DNA from: Brumimicrobium glaciale
Lineage (GTDB): Bacteria; Bacteroidota; Bacteroidia; Flavobacteriales_D; Crocinitomicaceae
Reading direction: 5' to 3'
Assembly (NCBI RefSeq): GCF_004152935.1
Contig: NZ_SETE01000001.1
Span: forward strand, 62,001 to 126,000
DNA: 64,000 bases
Shown here: in pieces, positions 7,175 through 15,036 of the stretch
How the letters are laid out: every line of letters begins with the position of its first letter
Numbering within the stretch: position 1 is the stretch's first letter
Position numbers and translations under genes: made by a program
The notes under the pieces: model-generated
The model's input: the letters and a program-made list of their open reading frames with translations, nothing else
What the model was told of the DNA's origin: nothing
Databases searched by the model: none

Positions 7175-10153
7175 ATGGAATACGATTTTAACGCGATAGA
7201 GAAAAAGTGGAGAAAGTACTGGCGAGAAAACAATACTTACGAAACGAAAATAGATGCTACTAAACCTAAATATTATGGTTTAACGATGTTCCCTTATCCT
7301 TCTGGTGCCGGACTTCATGTCGGACATCCGCTGGGTTATATCGCTTCTGATATTTATGCGCGTTACAAAAGATTGAAAGGATTTAATGTATTGCATCCAA
7401 TGGGATATGATTCATTTGGTTTGCCAGCTGAGCAATATGCTATTCAAACGGGTCAACATCCTGCTGTTACGACTGAAGAAAATTTGAAACGTTACCGTTC
7501 ACAATTGGATAAAATTGGTTTTTCATTCGATTGGTCAAGAGAAGTAAGAACGTCAGATCCGCAATATTACAAATGGACGCAATGGATTTTTAAACAATTA
7601 TTTGCTGCTTATTATTGTAAAGATGCCGATAAAGCTATGCCAATTGAAAACCTAATTTCTGTTTTTGAAAAGGAAGGAAATGCAAAGGTAAATGCTGTTA
7701 CTGCTTGTGAAACTGAATTCTCTGCTGAAGAATGGAATGGTTTCGATACTGAAAAGCAAGCTGCAGTTTTGATGGAATACCGATTAACGTATTTAGCGGA
7801 TTCATGGGTAAACTGGTGTCCTGCATTGGGAACTGTTTTGGCCAATGATGAAATCGTAAACGGTGTTTCAGAACGTGGTGGACATCCTGTTGAGCAAAAA
7901 TTAATGCGTCAATGGTCCATGCGAATTACAGCTTATGCCGAACGTTTGTTGAAAGGATTAGACAAATTAGATTGGTCTGATGCCGTAAAGGATATTCAAC
8001 GCAATTGGATTGGAAAATCTGTTGGTGCATCTGTTAACTTCGATGTTGCAGATCACGATGAAATAATCTCCGTTTTCACAACACGTCCAGATACAATTTA
8101 CGGAGTTTCATTCATGGTTTTAGCACCAGAACATGAATTGGTTGCTAAAATTACAACAGTAGAATATAAAGAAGATATAAAAAGCTACAAGCAAAAAGCT
8201 GGATTGAAATCAGAGCGTGACCGTATGGCGGACACAAAAACGATTTCTGGACAATTCACAGGAGCTTATGCTGTTCACCCTTTAAGTGGAGAAAAAATTC
8301 AAATTTGGATTGGAGATTACGTTTTGGCTTCTTACGGAACAGGTGCTGTAATGGCAGTTCCATGTGGAGATCAGCGTGATTGGGATTTCGCAAAACACTT
8401 TGATATTCCAATTAAAAATATTTTTGCTGATGTTTCAATTGAGGAAGAAGCGTACACTGAGAAAAAAGGAACAATCGCTAATTCTGAATTCTTAAACGGA
8501 TTAGAAGTTGGGGAAGCGATTCAAAAAGCAATTGCTGTTTTAGAAGAGAAGAAAATTGGAAAAGCGAAAACGAATTACCGTTTGCGTGATGCTGTTTTCT
8601 CTCGTCAGCGATACTGGGGAGAACCATTTCCAGTCTATTATGACAATGGAATTCCAAAGACAATTGAAGACCAATATTTACCAATCGAATTACCAGAAGT
8701 AGATAAGTATTTGCCCACTCCAGATGGAAAACCACCATTAGGAAATGCTGATAATTGGTTTTGGGATGCAAAAAACAATGAATTAGTAGGAAAAGATAAA
8801 GCAGAAGAAGAGCATGTTCATCCAATGGAATTGAACACAATGCCAGGTTGGGCGGGAAGTTCTTGGTATTTCTTGCGCTACATGGATCCACATAACGATA
8901 AAGCATTTGTTGCCAAAGATAAAGTAGATTACTGGAGCAATGTAGATTTATACATCGGAGGAGCAGAGCACGCTACCGGACATTTATTGTACGCTCGTTT
9001 TTGGTCAATGTTCTTGCATGATTTAGACTTTATTCCTTTCGAAGAGCCGTTTAAAAAGATGATTAATCAAGGAATGATCTTGGGGAGAAGTAGTTTTGTT
9101 TATAGAGTTAATCCTATGTATACTATTTTAGGAGGAAGTATTCCAACAGATGAAGCTAAAAGTATACTGAATGCTAAAAGCATATTTATAAGTTTAGATC
9201 AACTAGATACGGTTCGAAAGTCAGAAAGTCCAGAATGGAAATTAAATGAGTTAGTAGGTAATCACTTAAGTGATGCTCATCCTGGGATTTCATTTGATGG
9301 GATTTCGTATGATTTGTCAAAAACCACTCAAATTCACGTTGACATCAACATCGTAGACAATGATAAATTAGATGTTGAAGCTTTCAAAGCATCTCGTGAA
9401 GAATATGCAAACGCGGAATTTATTTTAGAAGATGATGGAACTTACATCTGTGGAAATGAAGTTGAAAAGATGTCAAAATCTAAATTCAACGTTCAAAATC
9501 CAGATGATTTAGTTGAGAAATATGGTGCGGATACTTTAAGAATGTACGAAATGTTCTTGGGTCCAATCGAGCAAGCAAAACCATGGGATATTAAGGGAAT
9601 CAACGGAGTAAATAACTTCTTGCGAAAATTATGGAGACTTTTCCATGACCAAGAAGGAAATGTTGTTGTTTCTGATGGAAAAGCAGATGCTCAAGCATTG
9701 AAAACGATGCACAAAACCATCAAGAAAGCGCAAGACGATATGGACAGATATGTGTTCAATACGACGGTTTCTGCAATGATGATTTGTGTGAACGAATTAA
9801 CAGAACAAAAATGCCATAATAAAACTGTTTTACAGGATTTAGCTGTGTTGTTAGCACCTTATGCGCCTCATATTGCTGAAGAATTGTGGGTTGTTTTAGG
9901 AAATGAAGCAGGAACAATTTCAGATGCTAAATACCCAATTTGCAACGAAGAATACTTGGTTGAAGATGCATTCGAATATCCAGTTAGTTTCAACGGAAAA
10001 ATGCGTTTCAAAGTTGAATTGCCAAACAATTTATCGAAAGACGAAATAGAAAAGGAGATTCTAGCAATGGAGAAATCACAACATTATTTGGAAGGGAAAG
10101 TTCCGAAAAAAGTGATTGTTGTTCCTGGGAGAATTGTGAATATTGTGGTTTAA
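7175..10153 (+). CDS. leuS: Leucyl-tRNA synthetase
   Basis: Class Ia aminoacyl-tRNA synthetase that charges tRNA-Leu in the cytoplasm. Seen in its 992 residues: the HIGH signature HVGH at 48-51, the CP1 editing domain with TTRPDTIYG and GTGAVMAVPCGDQRDWDF, and the KMSKS loop at about 765-769, followed by the anticodon-binding and C-terminal domains. It is longer than the roughly 860 residues of E. coli LeuRS because of an insertion before KMSKS (MILGRSSFVYRV through AEFILEDDGTY), which I know as common in Bacteroidota LeuRS. ATG 7175 is supported because its leader and start were duplicated as a unit at 4250-4370. Confidence 0.97.
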   Translation: MEYDFNAIEKKWRKYWRENNTYETKIDATKPKYYGLTMFPYPSGAGLHVGHPLGYIASDIYARYKRLKGFNVLHPMGYDSFGLPAEQYAIQTGQHPAVTTEENLKRYRSQLDKIGFSFDWSREVRTSDPQYYKWTQWIFKQLFAAYYCKDADKAMPIENLISVFEKEGNAKVNAVTACETEFSAEEWNGFDTEKQAAVLMEYRLTYLADSWVNWCPALGTVLANDEIVNGVSERGGHPVEQKLMRQWSMRITAYAERLLKGLDKLDWSDAVKDIQRNWIGKSVGASVNFDVADHDEIISVFTTRPDTIYGVSFMVLAPEHELVAKITTVEYKEDIKSYKQKAGLKSERDRMADTKTISGQFTGAYAVHPLSGEKIQIWIGDYVLASYGTGAVMAVPCGDQRDWDFAKHFDIPIKNIFADVSIEEEAYTEKKGTIANSEFLNGLEVGEAIQKAIAVLEEKKIGKAKTNYRLRDAVFSRQRYWGEPFPVYYDNGIPKTIEDQYLPIELPEVDKYLPTPDGKPPLGNADNWFWDAKNNELVGKDKAEEEHVHPMELNTMPGWAGSSWYFLRYMDPHNDKAFVAKDKVDYWSNVDLYIGGAEHATGHLLYARFWSMFLHDLDFIPFEEPFKKMINQGMILGRSSFVYRVNPMYTILGGSIPTDEAKSILNAKSIFISLDQLDTVRKSESPEWKLNELVGNHLSDAHPGISFDGISYDLSKTTQIHVDINIVDNDKLDVEAFKASREEYANAEFILEDDGTYICGNEVEKMSKSKFNVQNPDDLVEKYGADTLRMYEMFLGPIEQAKPWDIKGINGVNNFLRKLWRLFHDQEGNVVVSDGKADAQALKTMHKTIKKAQDDMDRYVFNTTVSAMMICVNELTEQKCHNKTVLQDLAVLLAPYAPHIAEELWVVLGNEAGTISDAKYPICNEEYLVEDAFEYPVSFNGKMRFKVELPNNLSKDEIEKEILAMEKSQHYLEGKVPKKVIVVPGRIVNIVV

Positions 10154-10164
10154 ATAATTACGAA

Positions 10165-10260
10165 TTTCCCACCCGTAGAGGCGCAATGCATTGCGCCTCC
10201 ACGGGTGGGAAATCCACGGGTGGGAAATCCACGGTTGGGAAATCCACGGGTGAAAAAATG
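10165..10260. repeat. Long palindrome plus short direct repeats after leuS
   Basis: 10165-10212 is a 48-nt palindrome: arms TTTCCCACCCGTAGAGGCGC... of 24 nt with one mismatch, centred on AATGCATT. It starts 11 nt after the leuS stop. It is followed by three more copies of a 15-nt unit CACGG(G/T)TGGGAAATC. The GTAGAGGCGCAATG core recurs as a palindrome at 33975-34002. Confidence 0.85.
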
Positions 10261-10264
10261 GTAT

Positions 10265-10381
10265 ATAAAAAATCCGTGAAAATCCGCGTTCGAAGATCCG
10301 CTATATTTGCGGTGACTGCGATGCACTGAGCCTGCCGAATGTGAGCATTGTCGAAGGCCCGCGTTCCATTACAGCGCCTAA
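10265..10381. repeat. Interspersed repeat, inverted relative to 1740-1805
   Basis: Read on the minus strand this is TGTAATGGAACGCGG, then a CTTCGACAATG...CAGGCTCAGTG block, then GCGGATTTTCACGGA. The outer parts match 1740-1805; the inner block looks like a separate unit inserted in the family. Confidence 0.6.
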
Positions 10382-10906
10382 TCAACCTTTCGAAGTCAAC
10401 CCTTTTTTAATCAACCAACCCAATAATCCACCAAGTAATATCTTAATCAGTCCACCCAAAACAAAAGGATTAAAACCATAAAGTAGGGCATCCGAGATTC
10501 CTAAATTAAAAGCCAATCTGGTTACACCAAATAGTAAAATAACCAGCGTTCCAAATAGAGCAGCCAACAAAGAATTCATAAATGTGTTTTTTAATCTCTC
10601 CGAAAGAAACCCACTCAAAATTCCACCAAATAGAAAGCCAATAAGGTATCCACCACTATTTCCTGTAAAAGCAGAAACTCCATTCCCGCCATCGGCAAAA
10701 ATTGGAACACCCAGTAATCCAATGATGAGGTAAAGCAAAATCGAAATGGTTCCTTCCTTCAAACCTAAAACATAAGCCACCAACAAAACCGCCAAACTTT
10801 GTCCAGTGACGGGAATGTTTACCTCCAAAAGATTTAATTCAATTTGAAACTGGGTGAAAAGGATCACTACAAACAATCCTATAAAAATACGTAAGCTCAT
10901 TGTCAT
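10382..10906 (-). CDS. bioY: BioY family biotin transporter (S component)
   Basis: A 174-residue polytopic membrane protein of the BioY family, the biotin-binding S component of ECF transporters. Seen: about six hydrophobic segments; the N-terminal NIPVTGQSLAVLLVAYVLG and GLKEGTISILLYLIIGLLGVPIFADG motifs and GNSGGYLIGFLFGG are characteristic. No ECF ATPase or EcfT gene is nearby, so it either works alone or uses a shared module elsewhere. It is convergent with leuS. I looked for a BirA-type operator upstream and did not see a convincing one. Confidence 0.9.
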   Translation of the reverse strand: MTMSLRIFIGLFVVILFTQFQIELNLLEVNIPVTGQSLAVLLVAYVLGLKEGTISILLYLIIGLLGVPIFADGGNGVSAFTGNSGGYLIGFLFGGILSGFLSERLKNTFMNSLLAALFGTLVILLFGVTRLAFNLGISDALLYGFNPFVLGGLIKILLGGLLGWLIKKGLTSKG

Positions 10907-10956
10907 AGTGTAAAATTATAAAATAAACGTTTTAAAATCTGTTTTAACCTCTATTC

Positions 10957-11012
10957 ATCGCAAGTGAAAAAACTTAGCGAATTTAGCGTAAACCTCTGCG
11001 ACACTTTGCAAT
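10957..11012. repeat. 'TTAGCGTAAACCTCTGCG' type repeat
   Basis: GCGAATTTAGCGTAAACCTCTGCGACACTTTGC is the same family as 1838-1950 and 23224-23270. It lies in the divergent promoter space between bioY and the glycosyltransferase gene. Confidence 0.5.
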
Positions 11013-11060
11013 TAATTTTTACTAATATTGTACTTTACTCAAAACTGTAACTTGCTTCTC

Positions 11061-13052
11061 ATGAAACAACTTTCAAATCAATGGATTCTGTTCATCATAA
11101 TAGTGATTTCTGTAATTTTAAGAATATTTAATTTTGCAGAAATTCCATTTGTTCATGACGAATTTAGTGTACTAAGACGATTAGATTATAATAGTTTTTC
11201 TGATATAATTACGCACGGAGTAATGGTCGACGGTCATCCCGCTGGAATACAAGTTTTTTTAGTTTATTGGTCTAGGATTTTTGGAGTTTCAGAAGTCGCA
11301 ATTAAATTTCCATTCATCGTTTTCGGAGTTCTTGCCGTCTATTTTACTTATTTGATAGGAAAAAGTTGGTTCAATGAAACAGTTGGTTTATTGACTGCCG
11401 CCCTGGTTTCTAGTTTACAATATACAGTAATGTTTAGTCAGATTGCCCGACCTTACATTAGCGGATTACTCTTTTCATTAATGCTGGTTTATTATCTCTC
11501 CAAATTAATTCAAAAGCCTGAGAAAAACTTTTTATTAAATGGAATATTATTTATCATTTCAGCATCATTATGTGCCTATAATCATCATTTTAGTCTGTTA
11601 TTTGCCGCAATTGTTGGAATAAGTGGTGCTTTCTTCATAAAAAAGCAATTTCTCCTAAAGTATATTTTATTAGGTGTTGGGATTTTTGTTTTATACATTC
11701 CTCATTTAGGAATATTCTTTCATCAATTAGGATTGGGTGGAGTAGAACAGTGGTTAGCCAAACCAAAACCAGATTTTATTCTAGATTTTCTCAAATTTGT
11801 TTTCAATCATTCATACATCTTAATGCTTGCCGTTTTTGTAATCGCTTTATGGTTTTTAATCGTGAAGAGATCATCCGATGATTTCCGTGCGAAAGTGAAC
11901 TATAAATACTATATTTTATTTTTCATTTGGTTCTTTCTCCCTTTGGCAATCGGATATTTTTATTCAGTGAAATTTAGTTCTGTTTTACAATTTTCAGTGT
12001 TAATTTTTAGTTTCACATTTATTCTGTATTTGTTTTTTGCTCACCTTCCCAATTGCAAACCAAAAACGAATCTAATTCTAGTCATAATTATACTTGGTGC
12101 AGGAACTTATTCTTTGGTTTTTGAAAGACAACATTACAAATATTTTTATCAATCCTCCTACATTAAAGTGTTGAGAGATTACGAGGAAATCACAGGGGAA
12201 GAAGAAAGTATTTTCGCCATTATTCAATCTGTAAAAACAACGAATGATTACTATACTAAAACGCTCGGAGTTGACACAAATTATAAATGGTTTGATGATT
12301 TCGAATCGATGAAGGAGTTTAAGCTATTTATTATAGAAAACGCACCTCAATTTGACAAGCTTTATTTGGGAAGTTTATATGATCTCCATCCTACTGCGAT
12401 TCCAATAATTCTTGAATTCTATCCTTACATAGAAATAGAAAACAATTACTTTGGAGGAGCAACTTATCTTTTTTCTAAAAAGAAATCTATAGAGAATTCT
12501 ACAACAAGTTCTCAAAATAATAAGCAAATATCGTTGATTACTGATCTGAATTTTGAAGAGTCGAATCTTTCAAAACAGATGACTTCCGGATGGAATTTTA
12601 ATCCTGAATCAATAATAGATTCAATTGCTTTTTCAGGAGCAAATTCTTACTTGATGGATAAAAATCAAGAATGGGGACCACTGTTTGAAATGCCATTGGA
12701 TGAAATAACTAAAAATAAAACAGATTTCATTGATTTTTCAGTTAGGGCAAAACCGATCAACTCTTTCAATGGAGCAACATTGGTTGTTTCTTTGGAAGTG
12801 GATGGAGAATCTATTTATTGGATCGGAACAACACTCGAAGAATTAGAAATTTCAGACAGTTTAAATCCTGATTGGAGTAGCTTCTATGCGTCATTAAAAT
12901 TACCAGATATCTATTTGAACTACAATGATATTCAAGTAAAAACCTTGATTTGGAATAAAGGAAAAAGTGAATTTCTAATTGATGATTTTAAGGTAGAATT
13001 GAGAGTAGGGAATGGCGTTGTTTATGGAGTTTATAACGATTTGGTTGATTGA
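11061..13052 (+). CDS. GT39/ArnT-like membrane glycosyltransferase
   Basis: A 663-residue protein of the GT-C fold: cytoplasmic-membrane enzymes that use polyprenyl-phosphate sugars to glycosylate proteins or lipids outside. ATG 11061 is the first good start. Seen: the first helix followed by the acidic loop VHDEFSVL (Asp33-Glu34, the usual catalytic acid position), further loops such as MVDGHPAGIQVF and FSQIARPYISGL, and about ten membrane helices to about residue 360. Unusually, about 280 further residues follow; the last 150 (from about 510) look like a beta-sandwich of carbohydrate-binding type (SVRAKPINSFNGATLVVSLE). Acceptor unknown. Confidence 0.75.
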   Translation: MKQLSNQWILFIIIVISVILRIFNFAEIPFVHDEFSVLRRLDYNSFSDIITHGVMVDGHPAGIQVFLVYWSRIFGVSEVAIKFPFIVFGVLAVYFTYLIGKSWFNETVGLLTAALVSSLQYTVMFSQIARPYISGLLFSLMLVYYLSKLIQKPEKNFLLNGILFIISASLCAYNHHFSLLFAAIVGISGAFFIKKQFLLKYILLGVGIFVLYIPHLGIFFHQLGLGGVEQWLAKPKPDFILDFLKFVFNHSYILMLAVFVIALWFLIVKRSSDDFRAKVNYKYYILFFIWFFLPLAIGYFYSVKFSSVLQFSVLIFSFTFILYLFFAHLPNCKPKTNLILVIIILGAGTYSLVFERQHYKYFYQSSYIKVLRDYEEITGEEESIFAIIQSVKTTNDYYTKTLGVDTNYKWFDDFESMKEFKLFIIENAPQFDKLYLGSLYDLHPTAIPIILEFYPYIEIENNYFGGATYLFSKKKSIENSTTSSQNNKQISLITDLNFEESNLSKQMTSGWNFNPESIIDSIAFSGANSYLMDKNQEWGPLFEMPLDEITKNKTDFIDFSVRAKPINSFNGATLVVSLEVDGESIYWIGTTLEELEISDSLNPDWSSFYASLKLPDIYLNYNDIQVKTLIWNKGKSEFLIDDFKVELRVGNGVVYGVYNDLVD

Positions 13053-13126
13053 GACAGAGGTTTTTTGATAATGAATTAAAAAATCTTGAAATTGGCAATT
13101 TTCGTAAGTTCTCTAACGTGAAATAA

Positions 13127-13270
13127 TACGCCAATTCAGGAAATTACTTTTCTTATGTAAAATGTTTAGCAGAAATCATGATCGCTCCAGAGATTCTAGA
13201 GCTGATCAATGAAGATAACGCAAGAAGAGTTTTCAATCCAGTTTTGGAGAAGTATATGGGGAGAGATTGA
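13127..13270 (+). pseudogene. Possible 3' fragment of a lost gene
   Basis: A 47-codon open frame without a start reads YANSGNYFSYVKCLAEIM then APEILELINEDNARRVF and ends in TGA after EKYMGRD. The pattern ILELINEDNARRVF resembles the last helix of amidohydrolase-family enzymes, but this is only a resemblance. The rest of 13053-13366 holds no gene. Confidence 0.3.
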
Positions 13271-13319
13271 ATAAGCTATAATCATTTATACAAATCCCCA
13301 TCCTCAAACGAAATCCCCA

Positions 13320-13361
13320 AACTCGAAGCCTGCCAAAAGCATACAGCCAAAAGCCTACAAC
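13320..13361. repeat. 'AAAGCATACAGCCAAAAGC' repeat
   Basis: GCCAAAAGCATACAGCCAAAAGCCTAC is, inverted, like GGCTGTATGCTTTAAGCTTTAGGC at 50884-50910, so it is a dispersed element. Confidence 0.5.
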
Positions 13362-13366
13362 CCTAA

Positions 13367-13996
13367 TTACTCAGCCCCAGCCTTTTCTAAAGCTCCTTTA
13401 AAAACTTCAACACCTTGTGCTCCAGAAATAGCATATTTCCCATTCAACACAAAAAATGGCACTCCTTGAACTCCAATATCTTTTGCTCTTTGAATATCTG
13501 CTTTAATATCCTCAGAAAAAGCGTCACTATTTAAAACCGCGTTACACTTGTCTTTTGAAATTCCAGCCATTTCTGCTAAAGCTTGCAATGTTGGTGAATC
13601 GTCAATGTTTTTTCCTTCTTCGAAGTGTGCTTTCAGTAATAACTCTTTTACTTCAGCTTGTTTTCCTTCTTGCTTTGCTAAATGTAAAATTCGGTGAGCA
13701 TTTATTGAATTCGCAACAATTGATTTGTCAAAATCGAAGTTTAAACCCTCTCCTTTTGCCATGTCTGTAACTTGTTCATACATTTTCTCAACCTCTTCCA
13801 AAGACATTCCCTTGGCATTTGCTAAATGTTGTTTTGAACTTATATTCGGATCCGTTTTTAATGACGCATCCAATAAAAAACTTTTGTATTCTATTTCTAT
13901 ATTATCAAGATTCAATGCTTTTACTGCCTTTTCAAATCGGCGTTTTCCGATATAACAAAACGGACACATTACATCACTCCAAATTTCTACTTTCAT
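13367..13996 (-). CDS. FrnE-like DsbA family oxidoreductase
   Basis: A 209-residue cytoplasmic DsbA-fold protein of the FrnE group (disulfide oxidoreductase/isomerase; related to 2-hydroxychromene-2-carboxylate isomerases). Seen: strand 1 MKVEIWSDV followed at once by the active site CPFC (Cys11, Cys14), a helical insertion (about 60-140), and the cis-proline loop GVQGVPFFVLNGKYAISGAQ near the C-terminus. No signal peptide, which fits FrnE rather than periplasmic DsbA. Its first codons and leader are partly duplicated upstream at 14135-14215. It is monocistronic. Confidence 0.88.
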   Translation of the reverse strand: MKVEIWSDVMCPFCYIGKRRFEKAVKALNLDNIEIEYKSFLLDASLKTDPNISSKQHLANAKGMSLEEVEKMYEQVTDMAKGEGLNFDFDKSIVANSINAHRILHLAKQEGKQAEVKELLLKAHFEEGKNIDDSPTLQALAEMAGISKDKCNAVLNSDAFSEDIKADIQRAKDIGVQGVPFFVLNGKYAISGAQGVEVFKGALEKAGAE

Positions 13997-14089
13997 AACT
14001 TTTATCTATCTTTTTATTCTAACAATAATGATATGGGTTTGTTTTTGAATAAGATGTTCATATTAGAAGTTTCCAATAATCTTATCACC

Positions 14090-14130
14090 TCCTTGCTCCC
14101 TACTCAATACTCCCTACTCAAAACAGTAAA
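14090..14130. repeat. 'TACTCAATACTCCCTACTCAAAAC' repeat
   Basis: CTCCCTACTCAATACTCCCTACTCAAAAC resembles, inverted, the AGTATTGATTTTTGAGCACTGGGTACTTAG stretch at 49055-49100 upstream of asnB. Confidence 0.45.
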
Positions 14131-14134
14131 ACTG

Positions 14135-14215
14135 CTTCACTCCAAATTTGCTACTTTCATAACTATTGTTTTCCTTACAAATCTAACAATTATGAATTGA
14201 ATTTGTTTCTAATTT
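14135..14215 (-). pseudogene. Decayed duplicate of the frnE 5' end and leader
   Basis: TCACTCCAAATTTGCTACTTTCATAACT and the following A/T-rich leader (TCTAACAATTATGAATTGAATTTG) align with 13974-14050, the first codons and leader of frnE, at a spacing of 164 bp and roughly 75% identity. A one-base insertion after the fourth codon gives a frame that stops after MKVANLE, so it cannot encode FrnE. The rest of 13997-14275 shows nothing else except the short repeat at 14090-14130. Confidence 0.65.
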
Positions 14216-14275
14216 ATTGCAGTGGATTACTGTAACTGATAAGCAAGGCGGCTGAGCGGAGCCGAAGCCCAATCG

Positions 14276-15022
14276 TTAAAGCGAATCCAAAATCTCCAAA
14301 AACCTTTCTCTACTCAATCTAGATAAAGGAATTTCTGTTCCATCCTTCATCACAATTGTGCCGCCATCACCGCGATCATAACGTTCCAAATAATTGATAT
14401 TAATGATGTGTGATCGGTGACAACGAATAAAATCGGGTAAACATAAAGTGTCTTCGTAGTCTTTTAATGTACGCGATGTAAATACTTTTCTGCCATCGTT
14501 TAAATAAAAATAGGTGTAATTTCTGTCCGATTGGCAGTGAACAATATCTTTGACATCGAAAACATACATTGAACTCTTGGTTCGAATCACAATGCGCTTA
14601 TTATTGTTCTTCAAATTAGTAACCAACGTGTCATATCTTATAGATAAATCCGACTTAGTTTGTATGGCGTCAATAGCGTTTTCAAGAGCGCTTTCGAGTT
14701 CTTCAATTTCAACTGGTTTTAGGATGTAATCCAGGGCAGAAAACTTAATTGCTCGAATAGCGAATTCTTGGTGCGCAGTAATGAAAATGATCTGGAAACT
14801 TTTGTCTTTTATTTGGTCCAAAAGATCGAATCCTGAACCATCGGGCATCTGAATATCCAATAAAATGATATCAGGTTTATGTTTTTGAATTGCAATTAAA
14901 CCAGACTCAACACCGTCAGCTTCATCAACAACTTCTAGTGGGAAATTTGTCTGAGAGACCATTTTATTTAACATTGAGCGTGTGCGTCTTTCGTCATCTA
15001 TAATGATTACTTTATATTCCAT
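14276..15022 (-). CDS. LytTR-family response regulator
   Basis: A 248-residue two-component regulator. Seen: an N-terminal receiver domain (1-120) with acidic pocket DDE at 9-11, phospho-acceptor Asp56 in IILLDIQMPDGSGF, switch Thr in IIFITAHQ and Lys in LKPVE; then a LytTR DNA-binding domain (about 145-248) with IVHCQSDRNYTYFYL and FIRCHRSHIININYLE. Regulators of this class bind direct repeats upstream of target genes. It lies 14 nt downstream of the sensor kinase gene and is certainly cotranscribed with it, so they form one signalling system; targets are unknown. Confidence 0.93.
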   Translation of the reverse strand: MEYKVIIIDDERRTRSMLNKMVSQTNFPLEVVDEADGVESGLIAIQKHKPDIILLDIQMPDGSGFDLLDQIKDKSFQIIFITAHQEFAIRAIKFSALDYILKPVEIEELESALENAIDAIQTKSDLSIRYDTLVTNLKNNNKRIVIRTKSSMYVFDVKDIVHCQSDRNYTYFYLNDGRKVFTSRTLKDYEDTLCLPDFIRCHRSHIININYLERYDRGDGGTIVMKDGTEIPLSRLSRERFLEILDSL

Positions 15023-15036
15023 AAGCGAGTAGTCTT

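Noticed and set aside
8478-8906. 142-codon open frame antisense to leuS
   Set aside because: It lies wholly inside leuS, which has every expected motif; antisense frames of this size arise from leucine- and phenylalanine-rich complement codons.
10907-11027. BirA operator upstream of bioY
   Set aside because: Only A/T-rich sequence with weak dyads was seen; no convincing spaced inverted repeat.
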